A stretch of 64,000 bases of DNA from Hymenobacter algoricola (GCF_039539525.1 NZ_BAABDH010000018.1:62001-126000); one strand, 5' to 3'. Shown: positions 25,777 to 33,753, numbered from the stretch's first letter. Translations and numbers: made by a program. The notes: generated by a model from the letters alone, not told the origin.

Positions 25777-26184
25777 TCAGGGGAAAGGCGAGAAATGAAT
25801 GGTTGAATCACCGGCTTGCTGAACCAGCATTGGATTCAGCTTACTTCTGTGCAAGGGCCCGACAAATGATGCTTTTGCCGAGGCCAAGTCGGGCGCATCA
25901 GCATTATAAAGAAAGTAACGCATCGGTTCTGACTTGCGAACAATCAGCAGATTCCCCGCTTTGGCGAAGCCATCAATTTCACCAAGTAAAAGTTCCGGTG
26001 AAGAAAACCAACCGCTGCTATACCCTAGGAGGATAAAGCCTTCATAATCAGCTCTGGAATAGTAGCTATCCGTGCCGCTGACGGGCATCCAGCTACCCGA
26101 ATCCGTTGATTTAGACACGCTTATTACCCATAGCAATCCGGCCAGCACAATCAGGAAGAAGGACAAACCAAGCTTGATTTTCAT
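25777..26184 (-). CDS. Small hypothetical protein with signal anchor
   Basis: This 135-residue protein starts with a clear hydrophobic segment (LGLSFFLIVLAGLLWVISVS) acting as a signal peptide or anchor. The remainder has no family I recognise; it contains a motif-like GYSSGWFSSPELLLGEIDGF. The base composition is markedly richer in A and T than the flanking dehydrogenase and rsmA, which suggests a recent arrival or a weakly constrained gene. It lies in the same orientation between them with short gaps. Confidence 0.55.
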   Translation of the reverse strand: MKIKLGLSFFLIVLAGLLWVISVSKSTDSGSWMPVSGTDSYYSRADYEGFILLGYSSGWFSSPELLLGEIDGFAKAGNLLIVRKSEPMRYFLYNADAPDLASAKASFVGPLHRSKLNPMLVQQAGDSTIHFSPFP

Positions 26185-26203
26185 TGGGTAGCTTCGCTAG
26201 ACC

Positions 26204-27034
26204 CTACTCTTCCGTTTCGGCCACTGCCGGCTCAAAGTCCGCCGTGCCGCCGGCGCGGTGCTTCTCCACGTAGTTGGTCAGCCAGACGAAGTCGGCGACG
26301 CTGAGCTGCTCGGCGCGCTTGGTGAAGATGGGGTCGGTGGTGACCTCGGCGCTCATGCCGAAGGGCTTCACGGCGTTGCGCAGGGTTTTGCGGCGGGTGG
26401 CAAAGGCCTGCTTTACCACTTTAAAGAACAGCTTCTCGTCGCAGGCCAGCTTCTCGGTGTCGTTGCGCCGCAGCCGCAGCACTGCCGACTGCACCTTGGG
26501 CGGGGGAATAAACACGTGGGGTGGCACCAGAAACAACAGCTCCACGGTGTAGTAGGCCTGCAGCAGCACGCTCAGGATGCCGTAGACCTTGGAGCCCGGC
26601 CCTTCGGCCATCCGCTCGGCCACCTCCTTCTGCAGCATGCCCACCACCTCGCGCACCTGCTGGCGGTGGTCGAGCACCTTGAAGAAAATCTGGGTGGAGA
26701 TGTTGTAGGGGAAGTTGCCGATAATGCTCAGCGGCTGGCCCGGAAACAGCTGACTCAGGTCCTGCTTGAGAAAGTCGGCCGAGATGATGCGCCCGTGCAA
26801 AGCGGGAAAGTTGCGCTCCAGGTAGGTTACCGACTCGCGGTCAATTTCGATGACGGTGGTCTGGTATTCGGAGTGCTGGAGCAGGTCGCCGGTGAGCACG
26901 CCCATGCCGGGCCCGATTTCCAGCACTTCCTGCACCCCGTCGGGCAGGCGCAGGGCTTCGACAATGCGGCGGGCAATTTCGGGTTCCGCCAAAAAGTGCT
27001 GGCCGAGGTGTTTTTTCGGGCTGACGTGGTCCAT
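26204..27034 (-). CDS. rsmA: 16S rRNA dimethyladenosine transferase RsmA (KsgA)
   Basis: This 276-residue S-adenosylmethionine enzyme dimethylates two adjacent adenines near the 3' end of 16S rRNA, a late step in small-subunit maturation. Motifs are KKHLGQHFL at the N-terminus, the SAM-binding EIGPGMGVLT (about 40-49), EIDRESVTYLE, and the catalytic NFPYNISTQIF (motif IV, NLPY type). The C-terminal helical domain has VKQAFATRRKTLRNAVKPF. The length is normal. The start codon is immediately preceded by one arm of a paired degenerate repeat (27038-27072). Confidence 0.97.
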   Translation of the reverse strand: MDHVSPKKHLGQHFLAEPEIARRIVEALRLPDGVQEVLEIGPGMGVLTGDLLQHSEYQTTVIEIDRESVTYLERNFPALHGRIISADFLKQDLSQLFPGQPLSIIGNFPYNISTQIFFKVLDHRQQVREVVGMLQKEVAERMAEGPGSKVYGILSVLLQAYYTVELLFLVPPHVFIPPPKVQSAVLRLRRNDTEKLACDEKLFFKVVKQAFATRRKTLRNAVKPFGMSAEVTTDPIFTKRAEQLSVADFVWLTNYVEKHRAGGTADFEPAVAETEE

Positions 27035-27037
27035 GGG

Positions 27038-27202
27038 AGGAGCTGGAAGACAGGAGTTAGAAGCCAGGAGGCAACCGCTGGAGGCGGGAAAGTACTACGC
27101 GGCCAGCAGCGGTAAATTCGGAAAATAAAAGACGACAGTTAAAACCCAAAGTCCAACCATAGCTGGCCTCCTGTCTTCTAACTCCTTGCTTCTAGCTCCT
27201 CT
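27038..27202. repeat. Paired inverted degenerate arrays, 14-nt word (locus A)
   Basis: Arm 1 (27038-27072) is AGGAGCTGGAAGAC, AGGAGTTAGAAGCC, then AGGAGGC. Arm 2 (27165-27202), read on the opposite strand, is AGGAGCTAGAAGCA, AGGAGTTAGAAGAC, then AGGAGGCC. Each arm is thus about 2.5 copies of one 14-nt word, and the arms face each other across 92 bases. It sits between the divergent rsmA and pepA genes. Confidence 0.85.
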
Positions 27203-27254
27203 AAAAAAACGCCTACCTTGCGCGGCCTAAATGGTCCCAAAGATACGTCCGTAT

Positions 27255-28709
27255 ATGCCGATTCAACTAGCCCACGCCGCCACGCTGCCCGCCCACGCTG
27301 ATTCCGTCTTTCTGCTGCCCGCCGGCACCACGGAGCTGCCCGCCGCGCTGGCCGACCTGCCCGAAGCCGCCCGCCAGTACGTGGCCGCCCAGCTAGCCGC
27401 TGACTCCAAGCTCATTACGGTCAATCATTACTCGCACCGCCACTACTTCGTGGTGGCCAGCGCGAAGGGCTCCGCCCACCTGATTGCCGAAGCCGTGCGC
27501 AAAAGCGGCCACCAGCTCCACGCCCAGCTCAAGGCCGACAAAGTGGCGGAGCTGTACGTGCAGGACCTCGCCAATGGGGCCGACGGCACGCTGGCCCTGG
27601 CTCTGGCTGAAGGGTTGTACCTGACGGCCTACGAGTTTGAGGGCTACAAAACGGACGAGAAAGCGAAGAAAGCGGCCGACCTGACCCGGATTCTGCTCGT
27701 CGGCGCGGCTTCAGCCGCGGCCATCCAGGCGCTGCAAAACGTGCTGCAGGGCGTATGCCTGGCCCGGAACCTGATCAACGCCCCGCTCAACAAGCTCAAC
27801 GCCACCCAGTTTGCCGAGCGCATGGCCGAGGCCGGCGACGAGGCGGGCTACCAGACCGAAATCTTCGACCTGCCCCGCCTGGAAGCCCTGCGCATGGGCG
27901 GCCTGCTGGCCGTGAACCTGGGCAGCCCCGAGCCGCCCACGTTTACCATTATGGAGTGGAAGCCCGAAAATGCCCGCAACGCCAAGCCCTACGTGCTGGT
28001 AGGCAAGGGCGTGGTGTTCGATACCGGCGGACTAAGCCTGAAGCCCACGCCGGGCTCGATGGACATGATGAAGTGCGACATGTCGGGCGGGGCGGCCGTG
28101 ACGGGCGTACTCTACGCGCTGGCCAAAAACCAGGTGCCGGTCCACGTTATCGGCCTGGTGCCCGCCACCGACAACCGCCCCGGCGGCATGGCCTACGTGC
28201 CCGGCGACGTGCTGACGATGTACAGCGGCCTGACCGTGGAAGTGCTCAACACCGACGCCGAAGGCCGCCTGATCCTGGCCGATGCGCTGGCCTTTGCCAA
28301 AAAGTACGACCCGGAGCTGGTATTCGACATTGCCACGCTCACCGGCGCCGCCGCCCGGGCCGTGGGCAAGGAAGGCCTGGTGGCCATGGGCACGGCCGAT
28401 GAGGAGCAGATGCTGGCCCTCAAGCAGGCCGGCCACCGCACCCACGAGCGGATTGTAGAATTCCCCCTCTGGGATGAGTACGCCGAGCACATCAAGTCCG
28501 ACATTGCCGACATCAACAACCTGGGCAAGGCCGAGGCCGGCGCCATTTCCGCCGGCAAGTTCCTGGAGCGCTTCATTGAAGGCACGCCCTGGATTCACCT
28601 CGACATTGCCGGCCCCGCCTACCTCACCGCCCCCGACTCCTACCGCGGCAAAGGCGGCACCGGCACCAGCGTGCGACTGCTCTACGATTTCCTCGTGAAC
28701 CAGAAATAA
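27255..28709 (+). CDS. pepA: Leucyl aminopeptidase (M17 family)
   Basis: This 484-residue cytosolic peptidase removes N-terminal residues from peptides and works as a hexamer with two metal ions. The catalytic domain shows VGKGVVFDTGGLSLKP, MDMMKCDMSGGAAVTG and the signature NTDAEGRLIL, which carry the metal-binding Lys, Asp and Glu residues. The N-terminal macro-like domain (1-165) is the usual regulatory part. The ATG at 27255 is used; the frame from 27231 adds eight residues. It is divergent from rsmA, sharing the repeat-containing region. A palindromic repeat follows its stop. Confidence 0.95.
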   Translation: MPIQLAHAATLPAHADSVFLLPAGTTELPAALADLPEAARQYVAAQLAADSKLITVNHYSHRHYFVVASAKGSAHLIAEAVRKSGHQLHAQLKADKVAELYVQDLANGADGTLALALAEGLYLTAYEFEGYKTDEKAKKAADLTRILLVGAASAAAIQALQNVLQGVCLARNLINAPLNKLNATQFAERMAEAGDEAGYQTEIFDLPRLEALRMGGLLAVNLGSPEPPTFTIMEWKPENARNAKPYVLVGKGVVFDTGGLSLKPTPGSMDMMKCDMSGGAAVTGVLYALAKNQVPVHVIGLVPATDNRPGGMAYVPGDVLTMYSGLTVEVLNTDAEGRLILADALAFAKKYDPELVFDIATLTGAAARAVGKEGLVAMGTADEEQMLALKQAGHRTHERIVEFPLWDEYAEHIKSDIADINNLGKAEAGAISAGKFLERFIEGTPWIHLDIAGPAYLTAPDSYRGKGGTGTSVRLLYDFLVNQK

Positions 28710-28715
28710 ACAGCC

Positions 28716-28770
28716 CGTCATGCTGAGCTTGCCGAAGCATCTCTACCGCTTCGACAGGCCCAGCACGACG
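28716..28770. repeat. Inverted repeat, dispersed intergenic family (copy 3)
   Basis: CGTCATGCTGAGC with CCGAAGC (28716-28738) is mirrored by GCTTCG (28748-28753) and GCCCAGCACGACG (28758-28770), giving an interrupted palindrome between pepA and pdxA. It shares words with the elements at 2181 and 17108. Confidence 0.7.
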
Positions 28771-28810
28771 AGCGAGCATAGTATCAGCCCCAAGCACCCA
28801 CCACCACACC

Positions 28811-29869
28811 ATGAGTAACCTTCCCCGCCTCGGTATTTCAGTCGGCGACCTGGCCGGCATTGGGCCGGAAATCATCTATAAAACCCTCCTCGACAGCCGC
28901 CTGCTCAAGTATTGCACGCCCGTGGTGTATGGCACGGCCACGGTGCTGTTCGATGACTTCCCCGTGGAAAAGCAGGCCGAGCCCCTCACCTTCCGCCAGG
29001 TGCGGGCCGCCGCCGATATTGCCGCCGGCAAGCCCAACGCCGTGACCTGCTGGGAAGACGACTTCACGCTCACCCCCGGCCAGCCCAGCGAAGCCTCCGG
29101 CCGCGCCGCCCGGCAGTCGCTCTTGGCCGCCGCCCGCGACCTGAAGGACGGCCTGCTCGACGCGCTGGTGACGGCCCCCATCAGCAAGGAAAATACCCAG
29201 GCCGACGATTTTCGCTACCCCGGCCACACCGAGTTCCTGACCAGCTTTTTTGGCGCCCCCGAAAGCCTGATGCTGCTGGCCAGCGAGGAGCTGCGCGTGG
29301 CCACCGCCACCGGCCACATTGCGCTGCGCGAGGTAAGCACCCGCCTCACCAAGGAGCTGCTCATCGCCAAGCTGCGCATTCTGATCAAGTCCCTGAAGCT
29401 GGATTTCGGCATCGACAAGCCCCGCGTGGCGGTGCTGGGACTGAACCCGCACGCCGGCGAAAATGGCTTGCTGGGCACGGAGGAGGCCGACCTGATCAAC
29501 CCCGTCATCAAACAGTTCCAGCAGGAAGGCCACCTGGTGTATGGCACTTTCCCCGCCGACGGCTACTTCGGCACCGGCCAGTTCCGCAAGTTCGACGCGA
29601 CGCTGGCTCTCTACCACGACCAGGGCCTGATTCCGTTTAAAACCCTGGCTTTCGAGCGGGGCGTCAACTTCACGGCCGGCCTGCCCGTCATCCGCACCTC
29701 GCCCGACCACGGCACCGCCTACAGCCTCGCCGGGCAGTTTAAGGCCGACGAAACCTCGTTCCGTGAAGCCGTATACATGGCCTGCGACCTGGTGCAGCAG
29801 CGCAATAAGTACGCCGACCTCAAGCCCCTGATTCCGGGTCCCGCGCCCCGTGGGGGCCGCCACGAGTAA
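28811..29869 (+). CDS. pdxA: 4-hydroxythreonine-4-phosphate dehydrogenase PdxA
   Basis: This 352-residue enzyme oxidises 4-phospho-hydroxy-L-threonine with NAD(P)+ in pyridoxal phosphate synthesis. Typical segments are ISVGDLAGIGPEI at the N-terminus, TAPISKENTQ, the metal His in YPGHTEFLTSFF, LNPHAGENGLLG, and FDATLALYHDQGLIPFK with the second metal His. The C-terminal RTSPDHGTAYSLAG supplies the third ligand. Length and motif order are normal. It is in the same orientation as pepA, separated by a palindromic repeat. Confidence 0.97.
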   Translation: MSNLPRLGISVGDLAGIGPEIIYKTLLDSRLLKYCTPVVYGTATVLFDDFPVEKQAEPLTFRQVRAAADIAAGKPNAVTCWEDDFTLTPGQPSEASGRAARQSLLAAARDLKDGLLDALVTAPISKENTQADDFRYPGHTEFLTSFFGAPESLMLLASEELRVATATGHIALREVSTRLTKELLIAKLRILIKSLKLDFGIDKPRVAVLGLNPHAGENGLLGTEEADLINPVIKQFQQEGHLVYGTFPADGYFGTGQFRKFDATLALYHDQGLIPFKTLAFERGVNFTAGLPVIRTSPDHGTAYSLAGQFKADETSFREAVYMACDLVQQRNKYADLKPLIPGPAPRGGRHE

Positions 29870-30088
29870 TTTTTTTCGCTCGCGCTGCCCTTCGGAGCTT
29901 CCTCAGGCCACCGCACTTCATCGGGTGGTGGCCTCTTGGTGCCGCCGCTGGCTGGCCTGCGCTGGCAGCGGCGGCGGGCCGGTAGTGGCACCACCGCTGA
30001 GCCACCCGTTTCACCCATCCCAGGCGTCAGGCAGTCAGGCTATTGCTGCCCAAAATCACCAATTAAACGAAACCGCAAATCAGCACCA

Positions 30089-30127
30089 AAACGAAATATT
30101 CTTTCCGAAAACGAAATATACTTTGCG
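30089..30127. repeat. Tandem direct repeats overlapping a promoter (likely operator)
   Basis: AAACGAAATATTCTTTCCG (30089-30107) and AAACGAAATATACTTTGCG (30109-30127) repeat every 20 bases with two differences. The second copy contains the -33 TTTG of the promoter at 30122-30152. The likely binder is the HTH protein encoded just downstream. Confidence 0.7.
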
Positions 30128-30152
30128 GGTTTAAAATTCTGCCGTAAGTTTG
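30122..30152 (+). promoter_or_regulatory. Bacteroidota-type promoter for the antitoxin-like gene
   Basis: TTTG at 30122-30125 and TAAGTTTG at 30145-30152 match the TTTG / TAnnTTTG consensus with a 19-base spacer. Transcription should start near 30158, at the foot of the hairpin CCCAACCGC...GCGGTTGGG (30158-30184), so the message would begin with a stem-loop. Confidence 0.78.
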
Positions 30153-30202
30153 CAGTCCCCAACCGCTGAAGCTCGGCGGTTGGGTTGCTTTACCCCTTCT
30201 GC

Positions 30203-30571
30203 ATGACGCTCCAGACGCCCGCTGATTACCGTACTGCCCTGCGCCGCCTCGATGCACTGGTGGCGGCCGGGGTGGAAGGCAACGCCGCGCTGGAAACGGA
30301 GTTTCGGGAGCTTATCATGGCCCTGGACGCCTACGAAAGCAAGCTGGGCCTGCTGCCGATACCCAATCTGCCGACTTCCCTGGCCGAAATGATTGAGCTG
30401 AAGCGCCAGCAGATGCGGCTCAAGCAAAAGGAGCTGGCGCAACTGCTGGAAGTGCCGGCCGGCCGCCTCTCCCAGATCCTGAGCGGCAAGCGCCGCGTTT
30501 CGCTCGACCTGGCCAAGCGCCTGTATGAGCGGCTCGGTATTCCTTCCGATTTTATTCTCAAAAACGCTTAG
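30203..30571 (+). CDS. HigA-like antitoxin / XRE-family HTH protein without adjacent toxin
   Basis: The 122 residues consist of a helical N-terminal region (PADYRTALRRLDALVAAG, TEFRELIMALDAYESKLGLL) and a C-terminal XRE HTH (about 58-110: IELKRQQMRLKQKELAQLLE, then GRLSQILSGKRRVSLDLAKR). This layout is that of HigA-type antitoxins that follow a HigB toxin. No toxin-sized frame lies in the 333 bases upstream, and the next gene is yceD. It is therefore an orphan antitoxin or a stand-alone regulator. The ATG at 30203 is used. Direct repeats across its promoter suggest autoregulation. Confidence 0.82.
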   Translation: MTLQTPADYRTALRRLDALVAAGVEGNAALETEFRELIMALDAYESKLGLLPIPNLPTSLAEMIELKRQQMRLKQKELAQLLEVPAGRLSQILSGKRRVSLDLAKRLYERLGIPSDFILKNA

Positions 30572-30596
30572 CCCGCGCCGCCCGTAAGCCGCTACT

Positions 30597-30627
30597 TTTC
30601 AAAAACGGGGAAAACGTACTACTTTTG
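30597..30627 (+). promoter_or_regulatory. Promoter of the yceD-rpmF-plsX-fabH unit
   Basis: TACTTTTG at 30620-30627 matches the TAnnTTTG -7 box. TTTC at 30597-30600 stands in for the -33 TTTG at a 19-base spacing. It lies 21 bases ahead of the yceD start. Confidence 0.7.
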
Positions 30628-30647
30628 CCCCCTGCAATAAAATTTCC

Positions 30648-31181
30648 GTGAAGAAGGACTCCCAATACGACTTGGCAATTGCCAAACTGGCTTTCAAAAC
30701 GCACCACTTTGCGTTTGAGCTGGACCGGGCCTTTTTTGCTCAGTTCGAGCAGAACCTCGTGCAGGACGGCACCCTCCACGCCGACGTGGAGCTGACCAAG
30801 ACGGACCGCCTTATCACCCTGGACTTCCACATCACCGGCACCGTGCGCCTCGTGTGCGACCGGAGCCTGGACGAGTTTGACCAGCCGGTCGATATCAAAG
30901 AGCAGCTGCTGGTGCGCTTCGGCGACCGGGAGCTGGAGCTGGACGACAACGTGCTGCAAATCACGCCCGAAACCCAGACCCTGCCCATTGCCCAGCACCT
31001 GTTCGACTACATCGGGCTGGCCCTGCCAATGAAAAAGCTGCACCCGCGCTTCCAGAACGAGCCCGACGAAAATCCGGAGTCCGACAGCAAGCTCATCTTC
31101 ACCACCCGCCAGCCCGGCGATGGTGACGACGATGACTCTGCCGGCGACCCGCGCTGGGACGCCCTGCGCAACCTGAACTAA
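30648..31181 (+). CDS. yceD: DUF177/YceD family protein
   Basis: This is a 177-residue cytoplasmic protein of the DUF177 family, linked in bacteria and plastids to 23S rRNA accumulation. It includes VELTKTDRLITLDFHITGTV, LVCDRSLDEFDQPVDIKEQL and IGLALPMKKLHP, which resembles the conserved ExlxLxxPxxPxH stretch of the family. The four-Cys zinc pattern seen in some members is reduced to a single Cys. It is directly upstream of rpmF, as in most bacteria. The start is GTG at 30648. Confidence 0.9.
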   Translation: MKKDSQYDLAIAKLAFKTHHFAFELDRAFFAQFEQNLVQDGTLHADVELTKTDRLITLDFHITGTVRLVCDRSLDEFDQPVDIKEQLLVRFGDRELELDDNVLQITPETQTLPIAQHLFDYIGLALPMKKLHPRFQNEPDENPESDSKLIFTTRQPGDGDDDDSAGDPRWDALRNLN

Positions 31182-31246
31182 GCAGCGGCCCGGCCGCTGT
31201 CCCCGACTTTTTAAAATTCAACACTCACCGTTTCTATTTCCTCCTC

Positions 31247-31471
31247 ATGGCACATCCTAAACGCCGGACCTCCAAAACCCGCCGCGACAAACGTCGCACC
31301 CACCACCAGCTGACTCCGAAGGCCATCACCATCTGCGCCAACACCGGCGAGCTGCACCTGCGTCATAAGGCCTACGTCGTAGACGGCGACCTGTACCTGC
31401 ACGGCAAAGTAGCCATCAAGGACTACGCTCCCGTAGCTGCGGCCGCCGCTCCTGCTTCCGACGAAGAATAA
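31247..31471 (+). CDS. rpmF: 50S ribosomal protein L32
   Basis: This 74-residue ribosomal protein begins AHPKRRTSKTRRDKRRTHHQ, the hallmark basic L32 start, followed by ITICANTGELHLRHKAY. Only one Cys is present, so this is the zinc-free form of L32. The Ala-rich acidic tail (AAAAAPASDEE) goes beyond the usual core. It lies between yceD and plsX in the classic ribosome-to-lipid gene order. Confidence 0.97.
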   Translation: MAHPKRRTSKTRRDKRRTHHQLTPKAITICANTGELHLRHKAYVVDGDLYLHGKVAIKDYAPVAAAAAPASDEE

Positions 31472-31533
31472 GCGCCGCCTGGCCGGTCGCCCCGGTCCGT
31501 CTTCCCGACTCCGTACCTCTTGATACCTCGTAC

Positions 31534-32475
31534 ATGAAGATAGCCCTGGACGCAATGGGGGGTGATTTCGCTCCCCAAGCTGCCGTCGACGGCGCGGTGC
31601 TGGCGGCTGCAAAGCTGGCCGGCAAAGCTCAGATTGTGCTCATTGGCCAGGAAGAAGCCGTGCGACCCATGCTCCAGCAGCATGGGTCCGCGGCTGCCAG
31701 CCTGGAACTTGTGCACGCCTCCCAGATTATTGAGATGGGCGAGCATCCGGCCAAAGCCTACCAGCAGAAGCAGGACTCGAGTATTGCCGTAGGCTACCGC
31801 CTGCTGCACACGGGCGCAGTGGAAGCCTTCTGCTCGGCCGGCAACACGGGCGCCATGCTCGTGGGCGCCATGTTCAGCGTGAAGACCGTTCCGGGCGTGC
31901 TGCGCCCGGCCATTGCCAACTTCACTCCGAAGCTGGCCGGTGGCTACGGTATTCTGCTGGACGTGGGTGCCAACGCCGAGTGCAAGCCCGAAATGCTGGA
32001 GCAGTTCGGCGAGCTGGGCTCCCTCTACGCCCAGTACGTGCTCGGCATTGCCCGGCCCAAAGTGGGCCTGATGAGCCTGGGCGAAGAAGAAGGCAAAGGC
32101 ACGGCCATCACCCAGGCCGCGCACCAGCTGCTGAAAGTGAACCCGCACATTCACTTCGTCGGCAATATCGAGGGCCGCGACCTGTTCAATGACAAAACCG
32201 ACGTGGTGGTCTGCGATGGGTACACGGGCAACGTGCTGCTGAAAATGGCGGAGTCGATCTACGAGATTCTCGACGCCAAGCAGATGCACGACCCGTTTTT
32301 CGACAATTTCAATTACGAAGCCATTGGCGGCAGCCCCATTCTGGGCATCAACGACAACGCCATCATCGGCCACGGCGTGAGCACGCCGCAGGCCATCTGC
32401 AACATGCTGCTGCAGGGCTACCAAATGGCCGAATCCGGCATTGCGGATCAGATAAAATCTACTTTCAAGTCTTAG
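31534..32475 (+). CDS. plsX: Phosphate acyltransferase PlsX
   Basis: This 313-residue enzyme makes acyl-phosphate from acyl-ACP, the donor for the first acylation of glycerol-3-phosphate. Family features are IALDAMGGDFAPQAAVDGAV at the N-terminus, QDSSIAVGYRLLHTGAVEAF, CSAGNTGAMLVGAMF, LLDVGANAECKPEML, VGNIEGRDLFNDKTDVVVCD and GYTGNVLLKMAES. It acts at the membrane surface. The ATG at 31534 follows a pyrimidine-rich stretch with repeated TACCTC words that could be a weak solo repeat arm. Confidence 0.97.
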   Translation: MKIALDAMGGDFAPQAAVDGAVLAAAKLAGKAQIVLIGQEEAVRPMLQQHGSAAASLELVHASQIIEMGEHPAKAYQQKQDSSIAVGYRLLHTGAVEAFCSAGNTGAMLVGAMFSVKTVPGVLRPAIANFTPKLAGGYGILLDVGANAECKPEMLEQFGELGSLYAQYVLGIARPKVGLMSLGEEEGKGTAITQAAHQLLKVNPHIHFVGNIEGRDLFNDKTDVVVCDGYTGNVLLKMAESIYEILDAKQMHDPFFDNFNYEAIGGSPILGINDNAIIGHGVSTPQAICNMLLQGYQMAESGIADQIKSTFKS

Positions 32476-32479
32476 TCCT

Positions 32480-32510
32480 AAGTCAGCCGGCGCCCGTCGT
32501 GGGCTGACTT
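32480..32510 (+). terminator. Terminator-like hairpin between plsX and fabH
   Basis: AAGTCAGCC (32480-32488) pairs with GGCTGACTT (32502-32510), followed by TCGCTTTTG. It may attenuate rather than end transcription, because fabH starts only 19 bases later. Confidence 0.6.
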
Positions 32511-32528
32511 TCGCTTTTGCGCGTTCCA

Positions 32529-33542
32529 ATGAAAATCACTGCCGCCGTTACCGGAGTGGGCGCTTACGTGCCCGACTACGTGCTGACCAATGCCGAGCTG
32601 GAAAAGATGGTGGACACCACCGACGAGTGGATCACCACCCGGACGGGCATCAAGGAGCGGCGGATTCTGAAGGGCGAAAACCAGGGCACCTCGGTGCTGG
32701 GCATCAAAGCCGTGCAGCAGCTGCTGGACAAAACCGGTACCAGTGCCGCCGACATTGACCTGATTATCTGCGCTACTACCACGCCCGATATGGTGTTTCC
32801 GGCCACGGCCAACATCATTTCGGCCGGCGTGGGGGCCTCCAATGCCTTCAGCTTCGACATGCAGGCGGCCTGCTCGGGCTTCCTGTTTGCGCTGGCCACC
32901 GGTGCTCAGTACATTCAGGGCGGCATGTACCGTAAGGTCATTGTGGTCGGCGCCGACAAGATGTCGTCCATCGTGGACTATACGGACCGCGCCAACTGCA
33001 TCATCTTCGGCGACGGTGCCGGCGCGGTGCTGCTGGAGCCCAGCACCGACGGCTTCGGCCTGCTCGACCAGGTGCTGCGCTCCGATGGGACCGGCGAACA
33101 GTACCTCTACCAGAAAGCCGGGGGCAGCCGCCGTCCACCATCGGCGGAGACGGTAGCCAACCGGGAGCATTTCCTGTACCAGGAAGGCGCCACGGTTTTT
33201 AAGTTCGCCGTAACCAACATGGCCAACGTGGCGGCCCAGGTGATGGAGCGCAACCACTTAACGAATGATGACGTGGCCTTCCTGGTGCCCCACCAGGCCA
33301 ACAAGCGCATCATCGATGCGACGGCTAACCGCATGGGTGTGGGTCCCGACAAGGTGATGCTCAACATTCAGCGCTACGGCAACACCACCAACGCCACGAT
33401 TCCGCTGTGCCTGTCGGACTACGAGCCGCGCCTGCGCAAGGGCGACAATCTGATTCTGGCGGCCTTTGGCGGCGGCTTTACCTGGGGTTCCATCTTCCTC
33501 AAGTGGGCCTACGACCCGAAACCGGACCCGCAAACCGTTTAG
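32529..33542 (+). CDS. fabH: 3-oxoacyl-ACP synthase III FabH
   Basis: This 337-residue condensing enzyme starts fatty-acid chains by joining acyl-CoA to malonyl-ACP. The catalytic triad is visible: Cys115 in MQAACSGFLFALATG, His in FLVPHQANKRIID, and Asn in YGNTTNATIPL. The ATG at 32529 starts the conserved MKITAAVTGVGAYVPDYVLT; an in-frame TTG lies four codons upstream. It follows plsX and precedes efp. A strong terminator follows its stop. Confidence 0.97.
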   Translation: MKITAAVTGVGAYVPDYVLTNAELEKMVDTTDEWITTRTGIKERRILKGENQGTSVLGIKAVQQLLDKTGTSAADIDLIICATTTPDMVFPATANIISAGVGASNAFSFDMQAACSGFLFALATGAQYIQGGMYRKVIVVGADKMSSIVDYTDRANCIIFGDGAGAVLLEPSTDGFGLLDQVLRSDGTGEQYLYQKAGGSRRPPSAETVANREHFLYQEGATVFKFAVTNMANVAAQVMERNHLTNDDVAFLVPHQANKRIIDATANRMGVGPDKVMLNIQRYGNTTNATIPLCLSDYEPRLRKGDNLILAAFGGGFTWGSIFLKWAYDPKPDPQTV

Positions 33543-33586
33543 CTCACGGCCCAAACGCGGAAAACTCCTATACTTGCACTCCCGAC

Positions 33587-33625
33587 GAGCCGCCCCGCCA
33601 CCTTCCGGGACGGCTCCTTTTTTTT
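33587..33625 (+). terminator. Factor-independent terminator after fabH
   Basis: GAGCCGCCCCG (33587-33597) pairs with CCGGGACGGCTC (33605-33616), followed by eight T residues (33618-33625). It separates the fabH unit from efp-accB-accC. Confidence 0.88.
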
Positions 33626-33738
33626 GAATTAGTAATTTGGAATCAGGAATTCAGAATTGATCCGCCCTCCATCCCGGAGTTGTCACTGGTCTGTTCGAAT
33701 TTCTACTTCTTAATTATTAATTACTACTTATCAATTCC
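33626..33738. repeat. Paired inverted degenerate arrays, AT-rich word (locus B)
   Basis: Arm 1 (33626-33663) is built from words such as GAATTAGTAATT, GGAATCA and GAATTGAT. Arm 2 (33697-33738), read on the other strand, is built from GGAATTGAT, AGTAGTAATTA and ATAATTAAG. The arms face each other across 33 bases between the fabH terminator and the efp start (ATG at 33754). Confidence 0.75.
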
Positions 33739-33753
33739 TCCCCTCCCACCACC

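Larger units (their letters stand above)
29870..30202. other. 333-base intergenic region with serial hairpins and a promoter
   Basis: The left part is GC-rich and holds hairpins: AGGCCACC (29905-29912) with GGTGGCCT (29927-29934), then GCCGCCGCTG with CAGCGGCGGC (about 29942-29976). Neither is followed by a strong T-run. The right part is AT-rich with the direct repeats and promoter listed below. I see no HigB-like toxin gene here. Confidence 0.65.

Noticed and set aside
29870..30202. Missing HigB toxin hidden upstream of the HigA-like gene
   Set aside because: The stretch is filled with hairpins, direct repeats and a promoter; no frame of about 90-100 codons with a HigB pattern exists on the plus strand.
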